A DNA stretch of 64,000 bases from the NCBI GenBank assembly GCA_018366495.1, contig JAGZHZ010000006.1, positions 1-64,000 on the forward strand, written 5' to 3'. A model generated the notes under the pieces. The model saw only the letters and a program-made list of their open reading frames with translations. It made no database searches and was not told where the DNA came from. A program made the position numbers and the translations under genes. Source of the DNA: Clostridiales bacterium (GTDB taxonomy: Bacteria > Bacillota > Clostridia > Lachnospirales > Lachnospiraceae). Positions 17,231-24,410 of this stretch are shown piece after piece (the stretch's first letter is position 1; the number at the start of each line of letters is the position of its first letter).

Positions 17231-17530
17231 TTAAAGTCCTTCAAAAATTTCGATATCAGCGCTGTCTTCTGTCAAAGCTACGATTGCTTTTTTAGATTTT
17301 GCTGTTTTTCCTACTGTTGTTCCGCGTCTTTTAGACTTTCCGTCTAAGTTCATTGTGTTTACGCTTTTTACTTTTGTTCCATTGAACATTTTTTCAACAG
17401 CTTCTTTGATCTGTCCTTTTGTTGCGTCTGTATGAACTAAGAAAGTGTATTTTTTCTCGCCCATAGCATTCATACTTTTTTCTGTAATCACTGGTTTCTG
17501 GATTACATCATAATATTTGATATCTGCCAT
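17231..17530 (-). CDS. rplW: 50S ribosomal protein L23
   Basis: A 99-residue exit-site protein that docks trigger factor and SRP: YYDVIQKPVITEKSMNAM and TNKGQIKEAVEKMFNGTKV-type segment (ATKGQIKEAVEKMFNG). The ATG overlaps the rplD stop by one base. A 111-base gap separates it from rplB. Confidence 0.97.
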   Translation of the reverse strand: MADIKYYDVIQKPVITEKSMNAMGEKKYTFLVHTDATKGQIKEAVEKMFNGTKVKSVNTMNLDGKSKRRGTTVGKTAKSKKAIVALTEDSADIEIFEGL

Positions 17531-18150
17531 TATGCGTACACCTCCTCGATTGTTGCTACAGCAGCTTTTGTTACTACGACTGTATTATATTTTAAGATGT
17601 CATAAACATTGATTGTGCTTGTCTGAGCAGTTGCAACGTTTGCAAGGTTTCTTGCGGATAATACAACGTTTTTGTCATTGTCGTTCAGTACAACAAGCGC
17701 TTTTGTCACGTTTAAGTTATCCAGAACTGCTTTCATGCTTTTTGTTTTGATTGCATCAAATTTTAATTCGTCGAGAACGATCAGTTTGTTTTCCTGAACT
17801 CTGGATGTTAATGCAGATTTCAGTGCCATTCTCTTTTCTTTCTTGTTCATTTTGAAAGAATATTCTCTTGGTGTTGGAGCAAATACAACTCCACCGCCTG
17901 TCCACTGCGGAGCTCTTGTTGAACCCTGTCTTGCATGACCAGTTCCTTTCTGTCTCCAAGGTTTTCTTCCGCCGCCGGAAACTTCGGAACGAGTTTTTGC
18001 TTTCTGTGTTCCCTGACGTTTATTTGCAAGCTGGCTTACTACTGCCATGTGTACCAGATGTTCGTTTACTTCAACACCAAATACAGCATCGTTCAGCTCC
18101 ATTGTGCCAACTTCTTTGCCTTCCATATTGTAAACAGATACGTTTGCCAT
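17530..18150 (-). CDS. rplD: 50S ribosomal protein L4
   Basis: A 206-residue exit-tunnel protein. The tunnel loop KARSEVSGGGRKPWRQKGTG-like stretch (TRSEVSGGGRKPWRQKGTGH) and GVVFAPTPREYSFKMNKKE are diagnostic. In enteric bacteria L4 regulates the S10 operon through its leader; a folded leader is present before rpsJ here. Confidence 0.98.
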   Translation of the reverse strand: MANVSVYNMEGKEVGTMELNDAVFGVEVNEHLVHMAVVSQLANKRQGTQKAKTRSEVSGGGRKPWRQKGTGHARQGSTRAPQWTGGGVVFAPTPREYSFKMNKKEKRMALKSALTSRVQENKLIVLDELKFDAIKTKSMKAVLDNLNVTKALVVLNDNDKNVVLSARNLANVATAQTSTINVYDILKYNTVVVTKAAVATIEEVYA

Positions 18151-18180
18151 CTGTGAGTTCCTCCTTTCCTATCAAAAGCC

Positions 18181-18816
18181 TTATTTGCCGGATTTAACTG
18201 TTTCTTTGATTGTTACTAAGGATTTCTTTGGTCCTGGTACAGCACCTTTTACTAAGATCAGATTGTTCTCTGCATCCACTTTCACAACTTCCAGATTCTG
18301 GATTGTGATCTGTTTTGCACCCATCTGTCCTGGCATCTTTTTGCCCTTGAATACGCGGCTTGGATCAGATGCAGCACCGTTTGAACCTGCATGGCGATGG
18401 AATTTGGAACCGTGTGCCATAGGTCCGCGGCTCTGGCCGTGTCTCTTGATTGCACCCTGGAATCCTTTTCCTTTGGAAATTGCTGTTGCATCGATCTTAT
18501 CGCCTGCTGCGAAGATGTCTGCTTTGATTTCCTGTGCTAATGTGTACTCTTCTGCATTTTCAAACTTGAACTCTCTGACGTATCTCTTATAAGAAACACC
18601 AGCTTTTCCAAAATGGCCTTTCATAGGTTTGTTTACTAATTTTTCTCTCTTATCAACAAAACCTACCTGAACTGCACTGTAACCGTCGTTCTCTACTGTT
18701 TTAACCTGTGTTACTACACATGGTCCAGCCTGAAGAACAGTTACTGGAGTTAACACTCCGTTTTCGTTGAAGATTTGAGTCATTCCGACTTTTGTAGCTA
18801 AAATCGCTTTCTTCAT
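18181..18816 (-). CDS. rplC: 50S ribosomal protein L3
   Basis: A 211-residue early-assembly protein: MKKAILATKVGMTQIFNENG, GFQGAIKRHGQSRGPMAHGS and PGQMGAKQITIQNLEVV. The start at 18816 follows ACAGGAGGTAAAAAA; an in-frame codon at 18867 has no ribosome binding site. The 148-base gap to rpsJ has no clear promoter. Confidence 0.97.
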   Translation of the reverse strand: MKKAILATKVGMTQIFNENGVLTPVTVLQAGPCVVTQVKTVENDGYSAVQVGFVDKREKLVNKPMKGHFGKAGVSYKRYVREFKFENAEEYTLAQEIKADIFAAGDKIDATAISKGKGFQGAIKRHGQSRGPMAHGSKFHRHAGSNGAASDPSRVFKGKKMPGQMGAKQITIQNLEVVKVDAENNLILVKGAVPGPKKSLVTIKETVKSGK

Positions 18817-18964
18817 TTTTTTACCTCCTGTTAATCTACAGCGGATTACACTGTGTTGTGCAATCATCCTAGACAGACAGTCAATATAAGTGGAACGATT
18901 TCGTTGCTTCTATATCAACCTGTAAGGATAATTTACTTCATTCAAACTTTGATCACTTTTTTAA

Positions 18965-19276
18965 TTATTTCATTTTGATGTCGATGTGCACACCTGCTGG
19001 CATTTCCAGTCTTCCCAGAGCATCTACTGTCTTCTGGTTTGGTGTGATGATGTCGATCAGTCTCTTGTGTGTTCTCTGCTCGAACTGTTCTCTGGAGTCT
19101 TTATATTTGTGAACAGCTCTTAAGATTGTTACAACCTCTTTCTTTGTTGGTAACGGAACTGGTCCACTCACCTGACATCCATTTTTCTTTACGGTTTCGA
19201 TAATTTTCTTTGCAGATGCATCTACTAACTGATGATCATATGCTTTTAAAGTGATTCTCATTACTTGACTTGCCAT
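18965..19276 (-). CDS. rpsJ: 30S ribosomal protein S10 (NusE)
   Basis: A 103-residue protein of the 30S head that also serves as the NusE antitermination factor: ITLKAYDHQLVDASAKKIIE, SGPVPLPTKKEVVTILRAVH and THKRLIDIITPNQKTVDAL. First gene of the super-operon, behind a near-consensus promoter and a roughly 250-base leader. Confidence 0.98.
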   Translation of the reverse strand: MASQVMRITLKAYDHQLVDASAKKIIETVKKNGCQVSGPVPLPTKKEVVTILRAVHKYKDSREQFEQRTHKRLIDIITPNQKTVDALGRLEMPAGVHIDIKMK

Positions 19277-19313
19277 AAAAAAAGTCGCCTCCTTTTCGCA
19301 CTATTAAGCAGTA

Positions 19314-19414
19314 CGACAAGCGGTGACTGTACACTCTCCCGTGTGTATCCTAAAAATACTCACATTGTTTCTCACGAATTTCGTGGTCAGTTTCTATTGT
19401 ACAGTGACTTGTCG
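19314..19414 (-). promoter_or_regulatory. S10 operon leader with a long branched stem
   Basis: On the minus strand CGACAAG (19414-19408) pairs with CTTGTCG (19320-19314), and ACTGTACA (19405-19398) with TGTACAGT (19333-19326). The enclosed loop has two further hairpins, CACGA/TCGTG and a GTG-GTAT/ATAC-CAC stem with one mismatch. The result is a multi-branched domain ending about 25 bases before the rpsJ ribosome binding site. It is placed like the L4-binding S10 leader of enteric bacteria. Confidence 0.6.
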
Positions 19415-19522
19415 CCAGTTTTCTTTAACTTGACATTCGCTCCACGGAAAACCTGCGGTCTTTTTCTTTCCCATCCCGCAGCAACCTCACGCTTCTACGC
19501 TATCAAGGTCACAACAGTGATG

Positions 19523-19551
19523 ATTATATCCGATATTTTTTCAAAATGCAA
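19523..19551 (-). promoter_or_regulatory. sigma-A promoter of the S10 super-operon
   Basis: TTGCAT, 17 bases, TATAAT on the minus strand, with a perfect -10. Transcription would start near 19516, giving a leader of about 240 bases before rpsJ. By far the best promoter ahead of the ribosomal genes. Confidence 0.85.
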
Positions 19552-19633
19552 TACCTTTTTTAAATTTTTTTTTGTATTTTTTCTGATACAGGACTACACT
19601 CCGGCAAAGTCTTATTTTTCCTGTCATTGCCTT

Positions 19634-19765
19634 TTATTTCTCTATCATCTTCTTTATCTGTTCTATCTGTTCTTTTCCAAAATCCCGCTCTGTCACGAGA
19701 TACATCATCGTGTAAATTCCGATCATCATGCCATACTTCAATAAATGCTTGAACAGCTTCTTCAT
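19634..19765 (-). CDS. 43-residue putative membrane peptide
   Basis: MKKLFKHLLKYGMMIGIYTM is followed by MYLVTERDFGKEQIEQIKKM and IEK. A basic start, one hydrophobic segment (about residues 11-24) and a charged tail suggest a single-pass membrane peptide with the N-terminus inside. GGGGGAGAG lies five bases before the ATG, and a good sigma-A promoter (19796-19824) lies just upstream. An overlapping frame on the same strand gives 75 residues but has no site. No family recognised. Its transcript would run toward the S10 promoter. Confidence 0.6.
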   Translation of the reverse strand: MKKLFKHLLKYGMMIGIYTMMYLVTERDFGKEQIEQIKKMIEK

Positions 19766-19795
19766 ATTTTCTCTCCCCCTGAGGCACTTTCTTCT

Positions 19796-19824
19796 ATTAT
19801 AATATCTTTTCTTTCCAATTCCAA
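19796..19824 (-). promoter_or_regulatory. sigma-A promoter for the 43-residue peptide
   Basis: TTGGAA, 17 bases, TATAAT on the minus strand, placed after the terminator at 19857-19898 and about 30 bases before the small gene. Its position between a terminator and a ribosome binding site supports the small gene being real. Confidence 0.7.
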
Positions 19825-19856
19825 GAAAAATACATTATCTTTTTTCTTATTTTGCC

Positions 19857-19898
19857 AAAAAAGCTTTTCCCCTGCGTCAAAGCAGAAGAAAAGCTTTT
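19857..19898 (-). terminator. terminator of the proC-M18 peptidase operon
   Basis: On the minus strand AAAAGCTTTTC pairs with GAAAAGCTTTT, extended inward by CTGC/GCAG around a 6-base loop, then TTTTTT. Very strong factor-independent terminator. Confidence 0.85.
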
Positions 19899-19967
19899 CC
19901 TACTATAATATAAATTGATCCCTATACTTAACAGCCCGCTGGGTCGTTAACCTTTTTATTGCTATTT

Positions 19968-21350
19968 TTATTTCACATTTTTGAGGAATGCGCAGTATCC
20001 AAGATATGCCTCATAGATATCCACTTTACTTGCCACTTCCCAAGGAGCGTGCATGTTCTGAACAGCCACGCCGCTGTCAATGACATCCATTCCATAGTTT
20101 GCCATAATATAAGCGATTGTTCCGCCGCCGCCCTGATCTACTTTTCCAAGCTCGGCTGTCTGATATGCCACGCCATTTTCGTCAAATACTTTGCGCAGCT
20201 GTGCCATATACTCTGGATTTGCATCGTTTGATCCTGATTTTCCTCTTGATCCTGTATATTTATTGATTGTCAGTCCCTTTCCGAAATATGCTGTATTCTT
20301 CTTGCACATTACAGATGGATAATTCGGATCGAATGCAGCGCTTACATCAGAGGAAAGCATCTTAGAATTTGCCAGCGCTCTTCTGACTTTCAGTTCGCTG
20401 TAATCTCCCATTGCATTTAAGATCTCTGCAACTGCATTTTCAAAAAATCTGGAGTGCATTCCTGTCGCTCCGACGCTTCCGATTTCTTCTTTATCTACAA
20501 GAAGACATACGCACGTTTTTTCTGCGTGATCCAGAGACAACATTGCCTGATAGGATGGATAAGCGCAGATTCTGTCATCGTGTCCGTATCCCATAATCAG
20601 GCTGCGGTCCAGACCGTAATCTCTTGCTTTTCCTGCTGGGACTGCTTCTAACTCTGCTGAACTGAAGTCCTCTTCTGTAATACCATATTTTTCTTCCAGA
20701 AGTTTTACAATTTGTGCTTTTACAGGTTCTTTCTCTTCCCCTTCAAGCGGAATGCTGCCGACTAAAATATTCAGATCCTCGCCTTCTACAACCTTGCTTC
20801 CTGTCTTCTCCAGCTGGTTCTGTGACAGGTGAATCAAAAGGTCTGAAATTCCAAGAACAGGATCGTTCTCATCCTCTCCAATCACAACATTCTGTACACT
20901 TCCGTCTTTTTTTACAACAACACCGTGCAGAGCCAGAGGAAGAGCTACCCACTGGTATTTTTTGATTCCTCCATAATAATGTGTATCAAGAAGAGCCAGA
21001 TCGCTGTCTTCATACAGTGGATCCTGTTTCAAGTCGAGTCTCGGAGAATCGACATGAGCGCCCAGAAGATTCATTCCTTTTTCCATCGGCACATCACCGA
21101 TCTGGAACATAGCAAGCGCTTTTCCCATATAGTTTACATATACCTTATCCTGAGACTTCAGCTCTCTTCCGGAAGAGATCACTTCGTTCAGATCGACGTA
21201 TCCTGCTTTTTTGATTTCTTCCACTGCAAATGTAACACATTCTCTTTCTGTCTTACATTCACTGATAAAGTTTTTGTATTTATCACAAAAACTATTCATT
21301 TCCTGAAGTTTTTCACTGTCATATTTTTTCCATGCGTTTTCTCTCAACAT
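19968..21350 (-). CDS. M18 family aminopeptidase (aspartyl aminopeptidase type)
   Basis: A 460-residue cytosolic zinc exopeptidase. Visible family motifs: GAHVDSPRLDLKQDPLYED (first metal histidine and aspartate), LVDKEEIGSVGATGMHSRFF (catalytic and metal glutamates), SDVSAAFDPNYP, and the C-terminal NMHAPWEVASKVDIYEAY with the last histidine. The family trims acidic N-terminal residues from peptides and forms dodecamers. Four bases after proC, so one operon for peptide and proline metabolism, closed by the strong terminator downstream. Confidence 0.93.
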   Translation of the reverse strand: MLRENAWKKYDSEKLQEMNSFCDKYKNFISECKTERECVTFAVEEIKKAGYVDLNEVISSGRELKSQDKVYVNYMGKALAMFQIGDVPMEKGMNLLGAHVDSPRLDLKQDPLYEDSDLALLDTHYYGGIKKYQWVALPLALHGVVVKKDGSVQNVVIGEDENDPVLGISDLLIHLSQNQLEKTGSKVVEGEDLNILVGSIPLEGEEKEPVKAQIVKLLEEKYGITEEDFSSAELEAVPAGKARDYGLDRSLIMGYGHDDRICAYPSYQAMLSLDHAEKTCVCLLVDKEEIGSVGATGMHSRFFENAVAEILNAMGDYSELKVRRALANSKMLSSDVSAAFDPNYPSVMCKKNTAYFGKGLTINKYTGSRGKSGSNDANPEYMAQLRKVFDENGVAYQTAELGKVDQGGGGTIAYIMANYGMDVIDSGVAVQNMHAPWEVASKVDIYEAYLGYCAFLKNVK

Positions 21351-21354
21351 CTCT

Positions 21355-22149
21355 CTAACATCCTTTCGCTTTTTCTGTACATGCTTTCATTGCCTCAATC
21401 ACTGCACTGCGCATTCCTTTTTCTTCCAAAACACGGACAGCCTCGATTGTGGTTCCTCCAGGCGAGCAAACCATATCTTTTAATTCCCCCGGATGTTTTC
21501 CGGTTTCCAGAACCATCTTCGCACTGCCAAGAACGGCCTGCGCCGCCATCCGATATGCCTGGGCGCGTGGCATTCCATCCGCAACGGCTGCATCCGCCAT
21601 CGCCTCGATAAATAGAAAGACGTATGCCGGTGAACTGCCGCTGACCGATACAACTGCATCCATAAGTCCCTCTTCCACCTGCTCCACTTTGCCGCATCCT
21701 TCTAAAATCGTGCAGACTTCGTTTCTTTCTTCTTCGGTCAGACGGTCATTCGCACACATTCCCGTCATTCCCTCTCCCACAAGTGCAGGTGTATTTGGCA
21801 TACAGCGCACCAGTTTTACAGGCTTTTCAAACAGCCCCTCCAGCCATTTCACTGTCTTTCCTGGGGCAATGCTGACGACAATCTGTTCCGCTCTGACCTG
21901 ATCACGAACCTGCGTGATTACTTCTTCATAAAATTTTGGTTTTACTGCCAAAATCAAAACATCACAATTTTGAACAACTTCACAGTTGTCCAGCGTTGTA
22001 CGGATGCCGTACGCATCGAAAAGACGCTGTCTGCTCTTTTCCGTCTTTGTGGATGCAATAACCTCATCTGCCTGAACAATTTTTTGGTTCAGAACTCCTC
22101 CAATCATAGCTGAGGCCATGTTTCCGCCTCCAATGAATCCGATTCTCAA
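21355..22149 (-). CDS. proC: pyrroline-5-carboxylate reductase
   Basis: A 264-residue NAD(P)H-dependent enzyme for the last step of proline synthesis. The Rossmann motif GFIGGGNMASAMIGG is at the N-terminus, and the C-terminal domain has DAVVSVSGSSPAYVFLFIEA and LKDMVCSPGGTTIEAVRVLE, both signature regions. The start is a TTG at 22149, with AAGGAGGG seven bases upstream; no ATG fits. A 361-base divergent gap separates it from the GNAT gene. Confidence 0.96.
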   Translation of the reverse strand: MRIGFIGGGNMASAMIGGVLNQKIVQADEVIASTKTEKSRQRLFDAYGIRTTLDNCEVVQNCDVLILAVKPKFYEEVITQVRDQVRAEQIVVSIAPGKTVKWLEGLFEKPVKLVRCMPNTPALVGEGMTGMCANDRLTEEERNEVCTILEGCGKVEQVEEGLMDAVVSVSGSSPAYVFLFIEAMADAAVADGMPRAQAYRMAAQAVLGSAKMVLETGKHPGELKDMVCSPGGTTIEAVRVLEEKGMRSAVIEAMKACTEKAKGC

Positions 22150-22311
22150 TATATTGCCCTCCTTCTATCGCCTTTTTGAGTATATTTAAACACATTTTAT
22201 TTAATATGTTTGATTACTTCATTTTCCTCCTTTTCCTTCTCTTTTATCAAACAGCCGATTTTTTCCACAGCCCAGGCCGCAGATTTTACGCTGCATTTGA
22301 TACCATATACA

Positions 22312-22339
22312 AGTATACCATATCCTTTTCATTTTCCAA
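22312..22339 (-). promoter_or_regulatory. probable proC promoter
   Basis: TTGGAA, 16 bases, TATACT on the minus strand, about 160 bases before the TTG start of proC. The rest of the proC-GNAT gap is AT-rich without clear structure. Confidence 0.5.
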
Positions 22340-22389
22340 GTCAAATATTTCCTGCATTTTCCCTTTTACCGTATTCCTTCAGTTTTTTG

Positions 22390-22418
22390 TTGATTCTTAA
22401 AATGCTTTCCCCTATAAT
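22390..22418 (+). promoter_or_regulatory. promoter of the GNAT-methyltransferase operon
   Basis: TTGATT, 17 bases, TATAAT on the plus strand, about 90 bases before the ATG at 22511. Confidence 0.7.
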
Positions 22419-22510
22419 AAAGACTGATACTTTAAACTATTCAGGTTCTGCCGGAAAATATTTTTTCTTTGTAACATACTACATACTGCCAATAGAATAA
22501 GGAGATTTTT

Positions 22511-23332
22511 ATGACTTCAGATAATACGATACGATTGTTGGAAGAAATTTCTTTAAATGCCTGGCCTTCTCATAAAATTGAGCTGTATGACGGCTGGCTG
22601 ATCCGCTTTTCTCATAATTATACTTACCGCACAAACAGTGTAGAGCAGGTCGGAATTTCAACCCTTCCGACAGAAGAGAAAATCGCTTACTGTGAATCGG
22701 TATACACCAACTATCATACACCAGTTAATTTTAAAATCCAGCCGCTTCTTGACCCGTCTTTCGACCAGTATCTGGCAGAGCGCGGCTATCAGATTCGTCA
22801 TGTGACCGAAGTCATGACGATGCCGATGACTCATTTTCATCCGTTTCCCTCCCTCACAGAGGAATATGAGTTTTACGGACGCAACTCCAATCTGCCATCT
22901 ACCGTCTACTATCCTGAAAATGTGATTGTCCAGCTGAGAGATACGATCACTGACGACTGGATTCGATCTTTGTTCCGCTTGAACGGCACGACAAATCCTA
23001 CTCTTGTGAGAATTGTTCCTTCTATGTTTAAGGCAATTCCAAAAGAAACAATCGTGGCCTGCATCGAGATTGACGGACGTATGGTTGCCTCTGGACTTGG
23101 CATCTTAGACCGTGGCTACGTCGGACTTTATGCCATCTATGTGGATGCGAGCTGCCGCCGCAAACAGTTTGCACGCGCAATCTGCAGTTCCATTTTATCA
23201 GAGGCAAAGAAAAAAGGCTGTTCCCGTGCTTATCTCCAGGTTGTACAGGGAAACATCGGCGCCAAAAACTTATATACTTCTCTTGGTTTTGAGGATCTTT
23301 ATACCTACTGGTTCCGCTCACTGGAGCCATAA
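22511..23332 (+). CDS. GNAT family N-acetyltransferase
   Basis: A 273-residue protein. The C-terminal part (about 165-265) holds the GNAT fold: VACIEIDGRMVASGLGILDR, YAIYVDASCRRKQFARAICS with the acetyl-CoA loop (RRKQFA), and VVQGNIGAKNLYTSLGFEDL. The N-terminal half, starting NTIRLLEEISLNAWPSHKIE, is typical of a stand-alone subgroup. The substrate cannot be told. AAGGAGA precedes the ATG by about six bases. In one operon with the methyltransferase. Confidence 0.85.
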   Translation: MTSDNTIRLLEEISLNAWPSHKIELYDGWLIRFSHNYTYRTNSVEQVGISTLPTEEKIAYCESVYTNYHTPVNFKIQPLLDPSFDQYLAERGYQIRHVTEVMTMPMTHFHPFPSLTEEYEFYGRNSNLPSTVYYPENVIVQLRDTITDDWIRSLFRLNGTTNPTLVRIVPSMFKAIPKETIVACIEIDGRMVASGLGILDRGYVGLYAIYVDASCRRKQFARAICSSILSEAKKKGCSRAYLQVVQGNIGAKNLYTSLGFEDLYTYWFRSLEP

Positions 23333-23359
23333 ATTAAACAACAGAAAGGAAAATTTAAT

Positions 23360-24220
23360 ATGTGGATAGCTGATTCTTGGAAAGATTATGAAGTGCTTGA
23401 TACGTCAGGCGGTGAAAAATTAGAGCGATGGGGAGATTATCTTCTCGTCCGTCCAGACCCTCAGGTCATCTGGAATACAAAAAAGCAGCACAGCGGCTGG
23501 AAAAAAAAGAATGGTCATTACCACCGCAGTCAGAAAGGCGGCGGAGAATGGGAATTTTTCGATCTGCCGCAGCAGTGGACGATTCACTACAAAGAACTGT
23601 CCTTCCATTTGAAACCATTCAGCTTCAAACACACCGGACTATTTCCGGAGCAGGCTACAAACTGGGACTGGTTTTCTGAAAAAATCAAAAATGCCAACCG
23701 TCCTGTCAAAGTCTTAAATCTCTTTGCCTACACAGGAGGCGCCACACTCGCCGCTGCCGCTGCCGGAGCCTCTGTCACCCATGTCGACGCCTCAAAAGGC
23801 ATGGTCGGATGGGCAAAAGAAAATGCAAAAGCCTCTAATCTGGAAAATGCCCCGATTCGCTGGCTTGTCGATGATTGTGTCAAATTTGTGGAACGTGAAA
23901 TCCGACGCGGAAATCATTATGATGCAATCATCATGGACCCTCCTTCCTATGGACGCGGACCAAAAGGAGAAATCTGGAAAATCGAAGATTCCATCTTCCC
24001 TTTTATCCAGCTGTGTACAAAACTTCTGAGCGATGACCCATTGTTCTTTCTCGTCAACTCTTATACAACAGGACTTGCACCGGCTGTCCTGACCTATATG
24101 ATCTCTCTTGCTTTAAAGGACTGGAAAGGTCATGTGGAAGCACAGGAGATTGGTCTTCCCGTTACAAGCACAGGACTTGTGCTGCCATGCGGTGCTTCCG
24201 GAAGATGGAGTTCCATCTAA
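23360..24220 (+). CDS. class I SAM-dependent methyltransferase (RlmI-like)
   Basis: A 286-residue protein related to the 23S rRNA m5C methyltransferase RlmI group (COG1092). The SAM-binding motif I is LNLFAYTGGATLAAAAAGAS, followed by VTHVDASKGMVGWAKENA, and motif IV is MDPPSYGRGPKGEIWKIED. It lacks the N-terminal PUA domain of RlmI, so the RNA target may differ. Start chosen by AGAAAGGA eight bases upstream. Ends before a strong terminator. Confidence 0.88.
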   Translation: MWIADSWKDYEVLDTSGGEKLERWGDYLLVRPDPQVIWNTKKQHSGWKKKNGHYHRSQKGGGEWEFFDLPQQWTIHYKELSFHLKPFSFKHTGLFPEQATNWDWFSEKIKNANRPVKVLNLFAYTGGATLAAAAAGASVTHVDASKGMVGWAKENAKASNLENAPIRWLVDDCVKFVEREIRRGNHYDAIIMDPPSYGRGPKGEIWKIEDSIFPFIQLCTKLLSDDPLFFLVNSYTTGLAPAVLTYMISLALKDWKGHVEAQEIGLPVTSTGLVLPCGASGRWSSI

Positions 24221-24323
24221 ACTAACACAGAATTAACAGTCTGGCTTTTTTATAAAACCAGAGCCTGAAAACCGATTACCATCAGATAATGGAGGGCACT
24301 AAAAAAGACTGCAAATAAAGATA

Positions 24324-24372
24324 CCGCCGCATCCCGGAGTATTTCATCTCGGATGCGGCGGCTTTCTTTTGT
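24324..24372. terminator. shared convergent terminator
   Basis: CCGCCGCATCC pairs with GGATGCGGCGG, an 11-bp GC-rich stem with a 16-base loop. T-rich tracts follow on both sides (CTTTCTTTT on plus; TATCTTTATTT on minus). It closes the methyltransferase operon and the surface protein gene facing it. Confidence 0.85.
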
Positions 24373-24410
24373 TGTTATGGTATTCTGTTCAACTTTTTTG
24401 AATTTTTTAT

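Noticed and set aside
19560..19787. A 75-codon frame overlapping the 43-residue membrane peptide
   Set aside because: Its start lies within the ribosome binding site region of the shorter frame and its product is hydrophilic without features; the shorter frame has the correct spacing.
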